DNA of 64,000 nt. Origin: Nitrosomonas marina (GTDB lineage Bacteria > Pseudomonadota > Gammaproteobacteria > Burkholderiales > Nitrosomonadaceae). Where the stretch lies: NCBI RefSeq assembly GCF_900111605.1, contig NZ_FOIA01000006.1, positions 54,127 through 118,126 of the forward strand, given 5' to 3'. The notes below the pieces were generated by a model. That model was not told the origin of the DNA. It ran no database searches and saw only the letters and a list, made by a program, of their open reading frames with translations. The translations under genes were made by a program, and so were the position numbers. Positions 23,346 through 31,567 of this stretch are shown in pieces (the first letter of the stretch is position 1; every line of letters starts with the position of its first letter).

Positions 23346-24053
23346 TTACAGTAATCGATTGCCAATACGTTGCCGCAAGGCTCTGAGTTCTGCGATCTCT
23401 TCGTCGGGCAGAAAGGTGAGCCCGCCGAGTGCATGCGCTTTCCATAATATTTCCGAGGAGTGTTCGATACGTTCCATTCCCATCCATGCTTCCTCGAGTG
23501 TTTCACCCCAGCTCAGCGCACCGTGTCGCGATAAAATCAGAGCTCTGTAATGGGGCAGAAATTGTTTTAAGTTATCGCCCATGGCCTGAGTTCCGGGGCG
23601 CGCGTAAGGAACAAAGGGAATGTCGCCACAGGCCAGAATGGCCTCGCTGACAGCATGTGACGGCAAGCATGTTAAATCGGGTCGAGCAACAGACCAGGCA
23701 ATTGCAGTAGGCGGGTGTGCATGAACCACCGCTTTTGCCAGTGGGTTTTGTCTGTATACCGTCAGGTGCATTTTCTTTTCTGAAGATGGTTCTCCCTGTA
23801 TGGTCTGATTATCCAGACTGATTAACGCCATTTCTTCAGGGACCATAAACGCTTTGGAAATACCGGAAGGTGTGATGAGTATTTCATTTTCACTTACGCG
23901 GCAGGATATATTGCCGTCGGCGGCTGCAAGCATGTTTTTTTGATGCAGTCGTCGGGCGATGTTGATGATCGTTTCACTGATACGGCGGTATTGTTTTATT
24001 TCTGTAACTTCCTTCATGTCTTTTGCATCGATCACTGGTCCAGCGCACCGCAT
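23346..24053 (-). CDS. Class II aldolase/adducin family, probable Ald2-type
   Basis: A 235-residue zinc-dependent class II aldolase. Seen: the phosphate-binding AAADGNISCRVSENEILITPSG segment near residue 45, the zinc ligands in VVHAHPPTAIAWS near residue 110, and the third His in LILSRHGALSWGETLEEAW near 180. HAHPP resembles fuculose-phosphate aldolases more than MtnB dehydratases, whose motif is usually HTHS. With mtnA next door the likely reaction is cleavage of 5-deoxyribulose- or 5-methylthioribulose-1-phosphate to DHAP plus an aldehyde. The start is uncertain: an ATG twelve codons in (24015-24017, MKEVTEIKQ) would also fit family length. Alternative: methylthioribulose-1-phosphate dehydratase. 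Confidence 0.8.
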   Translation of the reverse strand: MRCAGPVIDAKDMKEVTEIKQYRRISETIINIARRLHQKNMLAAADGNISCRVSENEILITPSGISKAFMVPEEMALISLDNQTIQGEPSSEKKMHLTVYRQNPLAKAVVHAHPPTAIAWSVARPDLTCLPSHAVSEAILACGDIPFVPYARPGTQAMGDNLKQFLPHYRALILSRHGALSWGETLEEAWMGMERIEHSSEILWKAHALGGLTFLPDEEIAELRALRQRIGNRLL

Positions 24054-24169
24054 CTACAGGTGCATTGCCCTTTATTTCGGTTATCTGCATGAAAGCAGCT
24101 GAGGGTCATTGTATCAGACAAAATAACGATATTCGGTCGGCAAATTGTAAACAGCATACGGTTATACAA

Positions 24170-25258
24170 TTACTCTATGGCGGTGGCCAGATCGGTAGCA
24201 AGTTTCACCAGTATAGTTGATTGTTCCAGTTCATGAATGAAACGCCAGGGAATATTTGACAGACCAGTCTGGGCACCTGTCAGTGCGCCAGTCAGAATCG
24301 CACGCGCCTGGTTTTGTCCACCTCCGTTGATGGCATGCAGCACGGCCGATTCGAAGTCATTATGGAAGCGGGCAGCAAGGTAGTAGGCTGCTGGCAGTTG
24401 ATGATAAATAGCGCAGGGCATGCCGTAAACAATCGATACCTTCCATGCCGGTTCAATATGAATTTCAGGGTCCGCAGCCGCAGCCGCCATATAGGACGGA
24501 GTGAGCAAAGCATCGGGTGAGGCAAAGCGGCCTGCGCGGGGCGGATCGGGGTCGCCGGGTCGTGGATTCTGCAGATTATCCCGCGTTACAATATGAAAGG
24601 GCAGCTTGCCGTTTTTGACCAGTTTCAGCAGTTTGTTCGAAAGCTCTGTATCCAGTGTATGTCCCTGGATCAGTAAACTCAGCACAGCGCCGTATGCAAC
24701 GGTCATTGCTACGACGGTTTCATCGGATTGCGTGAGCAGGGTGTTCTCGGTGATGGCCGAAGCGAGTTGATCCGGCTGCAGTGCATAGCGCACGGCAATG
24801 GCAAGCGTGCGCTCTATGGCTTCAGTGGTGTCCGCATGGCTGCCGGTCTGTTCCCAGGTCAGTTTCTGTTGTATGCGTTGCCGCCAGACTTCTCGAATGG
24901 ATTGGCTGGTATATTTTCCAGGGCCGCAGACGGGTGTTCCGTCCAGCATCGGAAACAGCGTTTCATCCATACGCTGGCAGAAATCGGTCTTGTCGTAGCC
25001 ATTGCACTTAATAAGTGAACGGATCATCAGATTCAGTATAAAACCGGCCTGTGACAGCTGTCCGGCTTTCATTCCGGCATGATACCGGTCAGGTCTGGGG
25101 TCGGTATAACCGTCGATCCAGTCTCCGTAATCACGACGAAGTTCATCAAGGTTATAGTACCAGTGTGGACCAAGGGCCAATGCATCGCCGATAAAAGCGC
25201 CCATAATGGCGCCTTTGACCCGGTCCTGAAGATTTTCGTTAGGCATGGGTTGTTTCAA
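24170..25258 (-). CDS. ADP-ribosylglycohydrolase-like (J1-crystallin-type)
   Basis: A 362-residue all-helical protein of the ADP-ribosylglycohydrolase superfamily. The N-terminus has VKGAIMGAFIGDALALGPHW, the superfamily GD motif. However, the two metal-ligand motifs of active ARH enzymes are replaced: GQ-TDDT becomes AGQLSQAGF near residue 67, and the C-terminal GGDTD becomes NGGGQNQARAILTGALTGAQ near residue 315. Such replacements are a feature of the J1-crystallin-like branch, whose activity is not established. So the fold is secure, but ADP-ribose hydrolysis by the usual two-Mg mechanism looks unlikely. It ends about 117 bp from the aldolase on the same strand and may share transcription with it. 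Confidence 0.82.
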   Translation of the reverse strand: MKQPMPNENLQDRVKGAIMGAFIGDALALGPHWYYNLDELRRDYGDWIDGYTDPRPDRYHAGMKAGQLSQAGFILNLMIRSLIKCNGYDKTDFCQRMDETLFPMLDGTPVCGPGKYTSQSIREVWRQRIQQKLTWEQTGSHADTTEAIERTLAIAVRYALQPDQLASAITENTLLTQSDETVVAMTVAYGAVLSLLIQGHTLDTELSNKLLKLVKNGKLPFHIVTRDNLQNPRPGDPDPPRAGRFASPDALLTPSYMAAAAADPEIHIEPAWKVSIVYGMPCAIYHQLPAAYYLAARFHNDFESAVLHAINGGGQNQARAILTGALTGAQTGLSNIPWRFIHELEQSTILVKLATDLATAIE

Positions 25259-25500
25259 TGTATACGATATTGGGATGATGAATGAAGCGTGTCTGCTTTC
25301 CTGCGGCTGTTTGCCAAAAATTTAACTTAATCAATTTGAAACCGGTTGATATTACAGTTTATATGATTGTCTGTCACGGTTTGGGATTGTTTATAATGGA
25401 ACTTTATGAAGATTGAATGCCGCCTTGCTTGCACTGTGTTGACGACTCGGCTATGGTTTATGCACCAATGCTGGTGGCGAACAAACATAACAGGAGGTGA

Positions 25501-25569
25501 ATGATGTATGCTTTTTGCAGCGACAGAGCGAAAAAATATACATTACAGCTTCTTTGCAAAGCCGGTTAA
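25501..25569 (+). CDS. Possible 22-residue peptide with strong ribosome site
   Basis: The reading starts MMYAFCSDRAKKYTLQ and ends after KAG at a TAA. AGGAGGTGA at 25492-25500 is an almost perfect Shine-Dalgarno, four bases from the first ATG and seven from the second. It lies just upstream of the SRPBCC gene and could be a translated leader peptide. No homology is recognised; a longer frame starting at a GTG in the same spot runs out of frame over the next gene and is not favoured. Confidence 0.35.
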   Translation: MMYAFCSDRAKKYTLQLLCKAG

Positions 25570-25593
25570 TATTCCGGAATAAGGATAAATATA

Positions 25594-26094
25594 ATGTTCA
25601 ATTTAGGTTCCATGTTGAATCTGGGTTCTACGGAACCTGTCATAGGCAGCGCTTCTATCGTTGTCAGGTGCTCGTCCAACGAACTGTTTCGATACATCGG
25701 AGAAGACCTGTTCCAGAATTATCCCAAATGGTCCCCCGAGGTCAAGGAGCTTGAACAAATCACACCCGGCCCGGTACAACTGGGAACGATCGGGCGCCAG
25801 GTTCGTGTCGATCAGGGACGGCGTTCAGAATCGCGCTTTAAAATATCCGATTTTTCTGCAGGAGAACGGTTAACGTTTATCGGTGTGTCCGATCCTTATC
25901 GTTGTTCGTATGAGCTGCAGACAATCGATGCTGAAACTGCAACGAAGTTGACGTTTACATTTGAGTTGCTTGAATTGCTGGCAATTATGCGTCCATTGGA
26001 AGGACTGGTGCGAGCAACCATTAAGGATGGCGTTGGAAGAACGGTTCAGAATATCAAACGGTTGGCTGAGGCTGAGAAACTAAAATCCGGCTAA
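25594..26094 (+). CDS. SRPBCC family protein
   Basis: A 166-residue protein with a START/SRPBCC (polyketide cyclase-dehydrase-like) fold. The sequence has the expected pattern of a single helix-grip domain: SIVVRCSSNELFRYIGEDLFQNYPKWSPE, a run of strands (RSESRFKISDFSAGERLTFIG, ATKLTFTFELLE) and a long C-terminal helix (GLVRATIKDGVGRTVQNIKRL). Such proteins bind hydrophobic ligands or catalyse cyclisation; here the substrate is unknown. The start has AAGGAT eight bases upstream. An O-methyltransferase gene follows 139 bp later on the same strand, which might indicate a small-molecule tailoring pair. Confidence 0.8.
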   Translation: MFNLGSMLNLGSTEPVIGSASIVVRCSSNELFRYIGEDLFQNYPKWSPEVKELEQITPGPVQLGTIGRQVRVDQGRRSESRFKISDFSAGERLTFIGVSDPYRCSYELQTIDAETATKLTFTFELLELLAIMRPLEGLVRATIKDGVGRTVQNIKRLAEAEKLKSG

Positions 26095-26233
26095 CTAACA
26101 AACTAATTTTAAATAATTCTATCAGCGGGATAAAACGATTAGTAAATTAGCTATCGCGCTTGAATGAGATAATACATTTCATCGGTGGCAGCCCGCTAAA
26201 TTATCAGATGAACCAGTCAAAAGGAAAAGTGTG

Positions 26234-27271
26234 ATGGCACAAGATAAAATTTCCGATCTTCAAATACCCCAGGTGGATGATCGCCCGCTGTGGGATGTTA
26301 TTTTTGGAATATATGGTTATCCGGCGCTGCTTCTGGCGCATCGTCTCAAGATTTTTTCCATTCTTGCTGAAAAAGCACGTACGTTGCCTGAAATCTGTGA
26401 TGCACTTAACCTGAAACAGCGTCCTGCAGAAGCTATGCTGACAACAGCAACCGCACTGGGTTTTTTGACGCTTGAGAATGGACGTTACAGTCTGACAGCG
26501 GTTACCGAAACGTATTTGCTTGAGGACAGCCCGAATTACTTCGGTTTTTTCTGGGACATGATGATAGATAATTATCAGATCGCCTCAATTGCAGGTCTTG
26601 AAAAAGCTGTACTCACTGATGCGCCGCAGGCGTATGGCGGCGGCGATATTTTTAAAACACATGAGGAACAGATTGAATTGCTGCGCCGGTTTACAGCGGG
26701 TATGCACAGCATCAGCATCACATCAGCGCTGGTTTGGCCAACGCTGCTGGATTTTTCCAAACACCGTATTATGCTCGATATCGGCGGGGGCTCCGGAGCA
26801 CATTCGATCGGCGCGGTATTGAAGCTGCCGAATCTGAAACAGGCGTTGATACTGGATTTCTCACAGGTCTGCGAAGTGGCGGAAGAATATATTGTCCAGT
26901 TTGGCGTGCAGGATCGTGTTAAAACACATGCAGCCAACATATGGCAGGATCATTGGCCCGCTGCTGATCTTCACTTTTTCTCAAACATGTATCATGACTG
27001 GATGCCCGATAAATGCCATTTTTTAACAGCTAAAAGCTTCACAGGCCTTGAGTCCGGCGGAAGGATTGTGATTCATGAAATGCTCTATGATGATGATAAA
27101 ACCGGCCCGTTTACTGCTGCCGCCTATAGTATGGTGATGATGGGATGGACGGAAGGCAAACAGTATACTGGCCAAGAATTGACAGAAATGCTCGATAAAA
27201 TTGGTTTCCAGGATATTCATATTCATAAAGCGTTTGGCTACCATAGTATTGTTACCGGGGTTAAGCCTTAG
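26234..27271 (+). CDS. SAM-dependent O-methyltransferase
   Basis: A 345-residue methyltransferase of the plant-type O-methyltransferase family 2 (hydroxyneurosporene/acetylserotonin OMT-like). The N-terminal helical dimerisation domain (YPALLLAHRLKIFSILAE, RPAEAMLTTATALGFLTLENG) is followed by the SAM-binding motif IMLDIGGGSGAHSIGAVLK near residue 178 and the catalytic region FFSNMYHDWMPDKC with a conserved His near 255. AAGGA at 26221-26225 is eight bases from the ATG at 26234, which is preferred over a GTG three bases before. The substrate is not known; the neighbouring SRPBCC protein could act on the same compound. Confidence 0.88.
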   Translation: MAQDKISDLQIPQVDDRPLWDVIFGIYGYPALLLAHRLKIFSILAEKARTLPEICDALNLKQRPAEAMLTTATALGFLTLENGRYSLTAVTETYLLEDSPNYFGFFWDMMIDNYQIASIAGLEKAVLTDAPQAYGGGDIFKTHEEQIELLRRFTAGMHSISITSALVWPTLLDFSKHRIMLDIGGGSGAHSIGAVLKLPNLKQALILDFSQVCEVAEEYIVQFGVQDRVKTHAANIWQDHWPAADLHFFSNMYHDWMPDKCHFLTAKSFTGLESGGRIVIHEMLYDDDKTGPFTAAAYSMVMMGWTEGKQYTGQELTEMLDKIGFQDIHIHKAFGYHSIVTGVKP

Positions 27272-27369
27272 CGTACCGTATAGAGCGGGCAATATCAGAT
27301 CGTCAATATCGGATCGCCAAAAAAACAGGTGCTACTGCACCTCATCAACCAAAACAGAGGTGTTGTGAT

Positions 27370-29271
27370 TCAACAGTCTTCGAACGTAATCTTTTCGTTT
27401 TCTTTTTTATATTTTTCATCTTCTTCCAGCAGGCTTTCCGGTGGTCTGCTGTAAGCTTGTTGCAATAATTTAAATTTTTTTAAATAATATTCCAATGGCT
27501 TTTTGCACCCTTTCTTATCATATACACTGATGATTTTAGGAATAACATTCGGTGCCTGAGCGTTTCCATTGAATTTGAAAATAATTCTGTACTGTATCCT
27601 TTTCTCGACCGTGGCGCGTTTATAGTTTTCGGCAGGATTGCCTTGCTGGAATGCCGGATTGTCGCAAACGAGAAACGCGTCGAAATCTATAATCACGCAT
27701 CCGCCCCTGCCTGAAAGCCCTGGAATGAATTTACTGTCGTCGCCCCTTTCGCCAAAGAAATGACTGAAGGAAATACCCGGAGAGTCCTGCTGCACAATGG
27801 CTGGTTTGGAATTTTTTTTATTGCCGGATCGGTTGGGTGTTTTGCCGGGCCTGATGTCGGGTTTGGTCTGTGGCCGTGTATTCCGGGGATTGTTGGTGAA
27901 CCTGGGGTCGTATGCATTGCCGTTGCGGGCCAGACTTTTTTCCGAATCCAGAATGTCCAGCGTCCAGTCATGACCGAGCACCTGTTTTCTGAATTTGCCT
28001 TGTTGCTTAATCAGCGCCCGGGCCCAGGCAAATTGGATCACCGCATAGGGATGCGCGGTCTTGCAGCAGTTGCGTGGATTTTTGACAGCCCAGTAAAGCT
28101 CCAGATCAAAAATCTTATACTGCGTTCCTTCGCGTGTGTAATCTCTGGGCGTCTGTGCTATCTGTATCAAATTGCTTCCGGCATAAAAGGAAAGAGGGCC
28201 TTTGTGGGAAGAACTGCCGGATTTTTCGGCTGCGCTCCAGATTACGCTTAGCTTGTCGCTGTCTTCGCAGGGGTTCTGTGGGTCGTTGTCGGGAATAAGC
28301 TTGATAGTACCGACAAGCATTTCCTGAGCTGTTGCGGGATGTTTGGGTAACGGTTGCGGTGGCGGCACCAGAAATATCCAGCCTTCTTTCTCTATTTTTT
28401 TGATCTTTTGTTCCAGGTCTTCTTTACCTTTCGCGCTGATTTCCAATTGATCCTGTTCTTGAGCCTGCTGACCGGGCTTCTTGATATTAACGAACTTGAC
28501 GGGTGTGCCATTTCGTTGCCATTCGATGATCAGTTTTCCAGGCAACCCTTTAATGTCTCTTGCCGATATATGCATACGAAGACTGGCGCCTTTATAGAGC
28601 CTCAGTTCCGGCCTGAAATCACTGAACCGGGTTCTTAGTACGTGGACTTTGCCTTCCTTTAGAATTTCGATCTGAAAGAAAACGGTCATTTCACATTTGT
28701 TGCGTACAACCGTTCTTCCGTAATCATCGATATCGGTATATAGCATGCCATTAGCGGGCGGCAGCCAGAATGCCGAGTAGCTGGCGCTGACCAGGCCGCC
28801 GATCGGGGTGCCGGCAAGACTCTGCAAACCTGGCGTCATGTGCGTAACACCGCTCATGTTCAGCGTTATGTCTGACAGAAAACTGATTTCCGATGATGCA
28901 ACATCGACATCCTCGGGTCGCGGTTCCCATTCTGTTTCGTCCACGCGGTCAGTGTCAGTCTCCGGTGGCGGCCAGGTTTCATGAAGAATTTCGTCAGGCT
29001 CCCGCCACTCCGATTCCGCGAATGTTTCAGCTGTTGTCGGCTCGCTGAAAGCGTTTTCTGCGCCGGAAAAAATTGCCAGATCTTCGTCTTCAATGGGATG
29101 CATTGTAGCTGGCCAGTCAGTTATCTGGACACTGTTTCTGAATTCGAGCGGATTATTTGCCGACCGTAACAGTTTTCGTGCTCCGGGAGAAATGCCCAGG
29201 GGGTTCTCCAAAGAATGAGGCGTGTCGACGTCCGCTTCAGAACACTGACATTCTTCTCTTTCTTTAACCAT
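27370..29271 (-). CDS. Large hypothetical protein paired with capsid-like gene
   Basis: The function is not recognised. The 633 residues have no signal peptide or membrane helix. The N-terminus has a CQC motif and a long acidic, disordered-looking section (about 55-125) with repeated Trp-Glu/Pro motifs (SEWREPDE, ETWPPPETD, ETEWEPRPED). Two possible beta-rich regions follow (about 150-270 and 300-440), separated by a KKIEKEGWIFLVPPPQPLPK linker. A basic Asn/Pro stretch (PRNTRPQTKPDIRPGKTPNR) lies near 470, and the C-terminal domain ends in a Lys/Glu-rich helix. It starts 54 bp after the capsid-like gene, same strand, so the two are probably one operon. The Shine-Dalgarno is weak. It could be cargo, a scaffold or a structural partner. 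Confidence 0.7.
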   Translation of the reverse strand: MVKEREECQCSEADVDTPHSLENPLGISPGARKLLRSANNPLEFRNSVQITDWPATMHPIEDEDLAIFSGAENAFSEPTTAETFAESEWREPDEILHETWPPPETDTDRVDETEWEPRPEDVDVASSEISFLSDITLNMSGVTHMTPGLQSLAGTPIGGLVSASYSAFWLPPANGMLYTDIDDYGRTVVRNKCEMTVFFQIEILKEGKVHVLRTRFSDFRPELRLYKGASLRMHISARDIKGLPGKLIIEWQRNGTPVKFVNIKKPGQQAQEQDQLEISAKGKEDLEQKIKKIEKEGWIFLVPPPQPLPKHPATAQEMLVGTIKLIPDNDPQNPCEDSDKLSVIWSAAEKSGSSSHKGPLSFYAGSNLIQIAQTPRDYTREGTQYKIFDLELYWAVKNPRNCCKTAHPYAVIQFAWARALIKQQGKFRKQVLGHDWTLDILDSEKSLARNGNAYDPRFTNNPRNTRPQTKPDIRPGKTPNRSGNKKNSKPAIVQQDSPGISFSHFFGERGDDSKFIPGLSGRGGCVIIDFDAFLVCDNPAFQQGNPAENYKRATVEKRIQYRIIFKFNGNAQAPNVIPKIISVYDKKGCKKPLEYYLKKFKLLQQAYSRPPESLLEEDEKYKKENEKITFEDC

Positions 29272-29325
29272 AACGATTCACTCTTCGTGTTTACCGTGAT
29301 GCGCTGTGATCAGGCACCGACAGGA

Positions 29326-30318
29326 CTATTTGCCGCAAACCGGAATGGTGGCGTTCCTGATTACCGACAATGCGGCCGAACTGCCCAATGCAATACCAGC
29401 TGGCATCGACAAGTGGTAGACCAGCGTGGACGCATCGGCAAGAATCGTTGAACGCGTAATAATGTTTTGCGCTTTTTCCGGCTTAATACCGTGCAGGTTG
29501 CCCGGTCCCAGCGATAAAAACCAGATATTTGTTGCCAAAGGCGGCTCCATGCCATTGAGCTCAAGAACGTTCTCCGGTGATATGGCTGCGCCGACATGAT
29601 TGTGGCCGCACTCGTATACCTGATTCAAATCATTGATATACACCGGTGCGCCGTCAAATTTGAGTACATGCTCAAATTTTATTGTGCCGTCAGGACAGGT
29701 AAACTCCATTTCTTCACTGTCCGGCCTGAGTCCTCTGACATAATGGGATGCATTGATGGCGCGTTTGCCAATGCTGCTGGTAAATATGACAACGCAGCGT
29801 CCGTCATTGGCGCGAACCAGTTCTTTGGCTCTGTCCAAGTCTTCCAGTGTAAGCGGGCGTCCCTGAAGGTCTATTGTGTTGCCCGGATTAACCAGACTAA
29901 GCAATCCGTCAAATTCTTCCGGATTAGCGGAAGCATCGCCCCTTTCAAACAGTATCCAGAACTTGTATAACAGTTCCCTGACAGCAAGCGCCATCTGGAC
30001 GGCAACCTGGTCATTTGCATTGGATGAGAAAATATCCTGCGCTTTATAGCTAACGCGGAAGTGAGTGGCAATTTCGGCAAACCGGTAAACGCGATTCGGA
30101 TCGTTCGGCTGTTTGGTGTCTTCGGGGATTGGACTGTTCTGGCCAATAGCGTTGCCCGGGGTCAAAGCACCTGTCGCGGCATAACGGAGTGAATGACCTG
30201 AAACGGGAATGAACGGAAAAATGGATGAAAGCTGTATACGAAACGGAAAATCCTCGATCAGCCATTTTGCCAGTGCATCATTAGAAAGAAGCTGTGCATT
30301 AGCGCCTATAGGTTGCAT
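29326..30318 (-). CDS. HK97-fold major-capsid-like protein, outside any phage
   Basis: The 330-residue product resembles phage major capsid proteins of the HK97 fold. Seen: an N-terminal region ending in a LRYAATGALTPGNAIGQN loop, then EEFDGLLSLVNPGNTIDLQG and PLTLEDLDRAKELVRANDGR (the GL-then-TLEDLD pattern of capsid proteins), VVIFTSSIGKRAINASHYVRG, and FDGAPVYINDLN, followed by a C-terminal beta-rich region. No portal, terminase, protease, tail or integrase gene lies nearby. The ATG at 30316-30318 is chosen because GGAGGTGG lies just upstream; a longer reading has an unlikely N-terminus. Together with the 633-residue partner it could form an encapsulin-like compartment. The fold call rests on pattern recognition, not a search. 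Confidence 0.55.
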   Translation of the reverse strand: MQPIGANAQLLSNDALAKWLIEDFPFRIQLSSIFPFIPVSGHSLRYAATGALTPGNAIGQNSPIPEDTKQPNDPNRVYRFAEIATHFRVSYKAQDIFSSNANDQVAVQMALAVRELLYKFWILFERGDASANPEEFDGLLSLVNPGNTIDLQGRPLTLEDLDRAKELVRANDGRCVVIFTSSIGKRAINASHYVRGLRPDSEEMEFTCPDGTIKFEHVLKFDGAPVYINDLNQVYECGHNHVGAAISPENVLELNGMEPPLATNIWFLSLGPGNLHGIKPEKAQNIITRSTILADASTLVYHLSMPAGIALGSSAALSVIRNATIPVCGK

Positions 30319-30618
30319 AGTTCCACCTCCAGTCAACGTATCCGGCCGTCTGATATCATTCCTCAACGGCTGGCAGTGAACATAAATGCATCTACATGAA
30401 ACGTTTTTTCCTCTCTAATTGGAGGAGTGCGAAGCACGCAATTGCTATCTAACCAGTATTCGTTGCAAACTGCAAATAAATTTGCGATACAGCCTATACT
30501 GCTTATTAATATTTTTTTGTAATTTCCGGTATGACATAATGTGTCAGACAGCTGGGCAGCAATGTGTTATCAATTGTTGTGCGGAATGTAAACTACAAAA
30601 AATAACGGCTTTAAATTT

Positions 30619-31101
30619 ATGTATGCATTTAAATCTAAAATCGACAAATCGCTGGTATTCCTGCTGGTATTTTCAGTGATCGCATGCCTGATGGGCGCAT
30701 CTGTAATGCTGGAAGTCGGCGGTATGTTCAATACCATTCTGGCCGTTGTCACGCTGTTAATTGGTGCAGGTTTTCCAATGTGGATACTGGTATCTACACG
30801 ATATATCGTTAATGACGATAATCTTAAAATAACCAGCGGGCCGTTTTCATGGACTATACCGATTGATTCGATTACCTCTGTTCAGGAAACCCGCCACGCC
30901 GGTGCAAGTCCGGCATTGTCGCTGGATCGTCTGGAAATAAAATACGGTACGAATAAAGCGATTCTTGTATCGCCCGCTGATAAACAGGCGTTTCTGCAGA
31001 AACTGAACGGCGGAAAACAAGGCAAGCCGCAGAGCATCGGCAAACATTCCGGCGGTAATGTCAAAAAGAAAAAAGCAAAAAAAACCGTCAATCAGGATTA
31101 A
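30619..31101 (+). CDS. Membrane protein with bacterial PH-like domain
   Basis: A 160-residue protein with two N-terminal transmembrane helices (about 10-30 and 36-58) joined by a very short loop. A soluble domain follows whose pattern (STRYIVNDDNLKITSGPFSW, IPIDSITSVQETRHAGASPA, LDRLEIKYGTNKAILVSPAD) matches bacterial PH-like membrane proteins. The C-terminal 35 residues are Lys/Gly-rich and probably disordered. The role is unknown; such proteins are usually membrane-associated accessory factors. It is preceded by about 250 bp without a gene and followed by a DUF488 gene 69 bp later on the same strand. Confidence 0.75.
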   Translation: MYAFKSKIDKSLVFLLVFSVIACLMGASVMLEVGGMFNTILAVVTLLIGAGFPMWILVSTRYIVNDDNLKITSGPFSWTIPIDSITSVQETRHAGASPALSLDRLEIKYGTNKAILVSPADKQAFLQKLNGGKQGKPQSIGKHSGGNVKKKKAKKTVNQD

Positions 31102-31170
31102 CTGTGATGAGCGTATTTGAATTGAGGCCTGCCGTCGTTCAATGCTGTACGGTAAGCTACGATCGATTTG

Positions 31171-31527
31171 ATGACACTGACAGTCAAGCGAGTTTACGAC
31201 GAACCTGACCCGAAGGACGGCATGAGAATACTGGTCGACCGGCTTTGGCCAAGAGGGCTTTCAAAGGAAAATGCAGCCCTTGACGTCTGGCTGAAATCTG
31301 TAGCGCCGTCAACCGGGCTTCGCCGCTGGTTTCAGCATGACGCCCGGAAATGGAAGGTATTCAAGGATAAATATTTTGCCGAACTGGATGCCGGGACAGA
31401 AGCCGTTGGTGAATTGCTGGGCTATATCAATCAATCCGATGTGGTGCTTTTATATGCAGCAAAAGATCCTGAGCATAATCACGCCGTTGCATTAAAAGAA
31501 TATATAGAACTGGTTATATCGCAGTAG
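31171..31527 (+). CDS. DUF488 family protein
   Basis: A 118-residue protein of the DUF488 family, of unknown biochemical function. Seen: the family start KRVYDEPDPKDGMRILVDRLWPRG, then LDVWLKSVAPSTGLRRWFQHD, KWKVFKDKYFAEL and the final VVLLYAAKDPEHNHAVALKEY. The ATG at 31171 follows a TTG three bases before that could also serve. Its stop is about 40 bp from the trailing end of the CRISPR array, but it runs on the other strand and is not a Cas gene. Confidence 0.85.
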   Translation: MTLTVKRVYDEPDPKDGMRILVDRLWPRGLSKENAALDVWLKSVAPSTGLRRWFQHDARKWKVFKDKYFAELDAGTEAVGELLGYINQSDVVLLYAAKDPEHNHAVALKEYIELVISQ

Positions 31528-31567
31528 TGGAGTAACATTTTTTACGTAAAAATGCGTAAATTGTTTG

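Noticed and set aside
23346..24053. Calling the class II aldolase MtnB
   Set aside because: The HAHPP motif and absence of other mtn genes favour an Ald2-type aldolase; MtnB was kept only as an alternative.
26000..31500. A prophage around the capsid-like gene
   Set aside because: No portal, terminase, tail, lysis, repressor or integrase gene is seen on either side, so a prophage cannot be supported.
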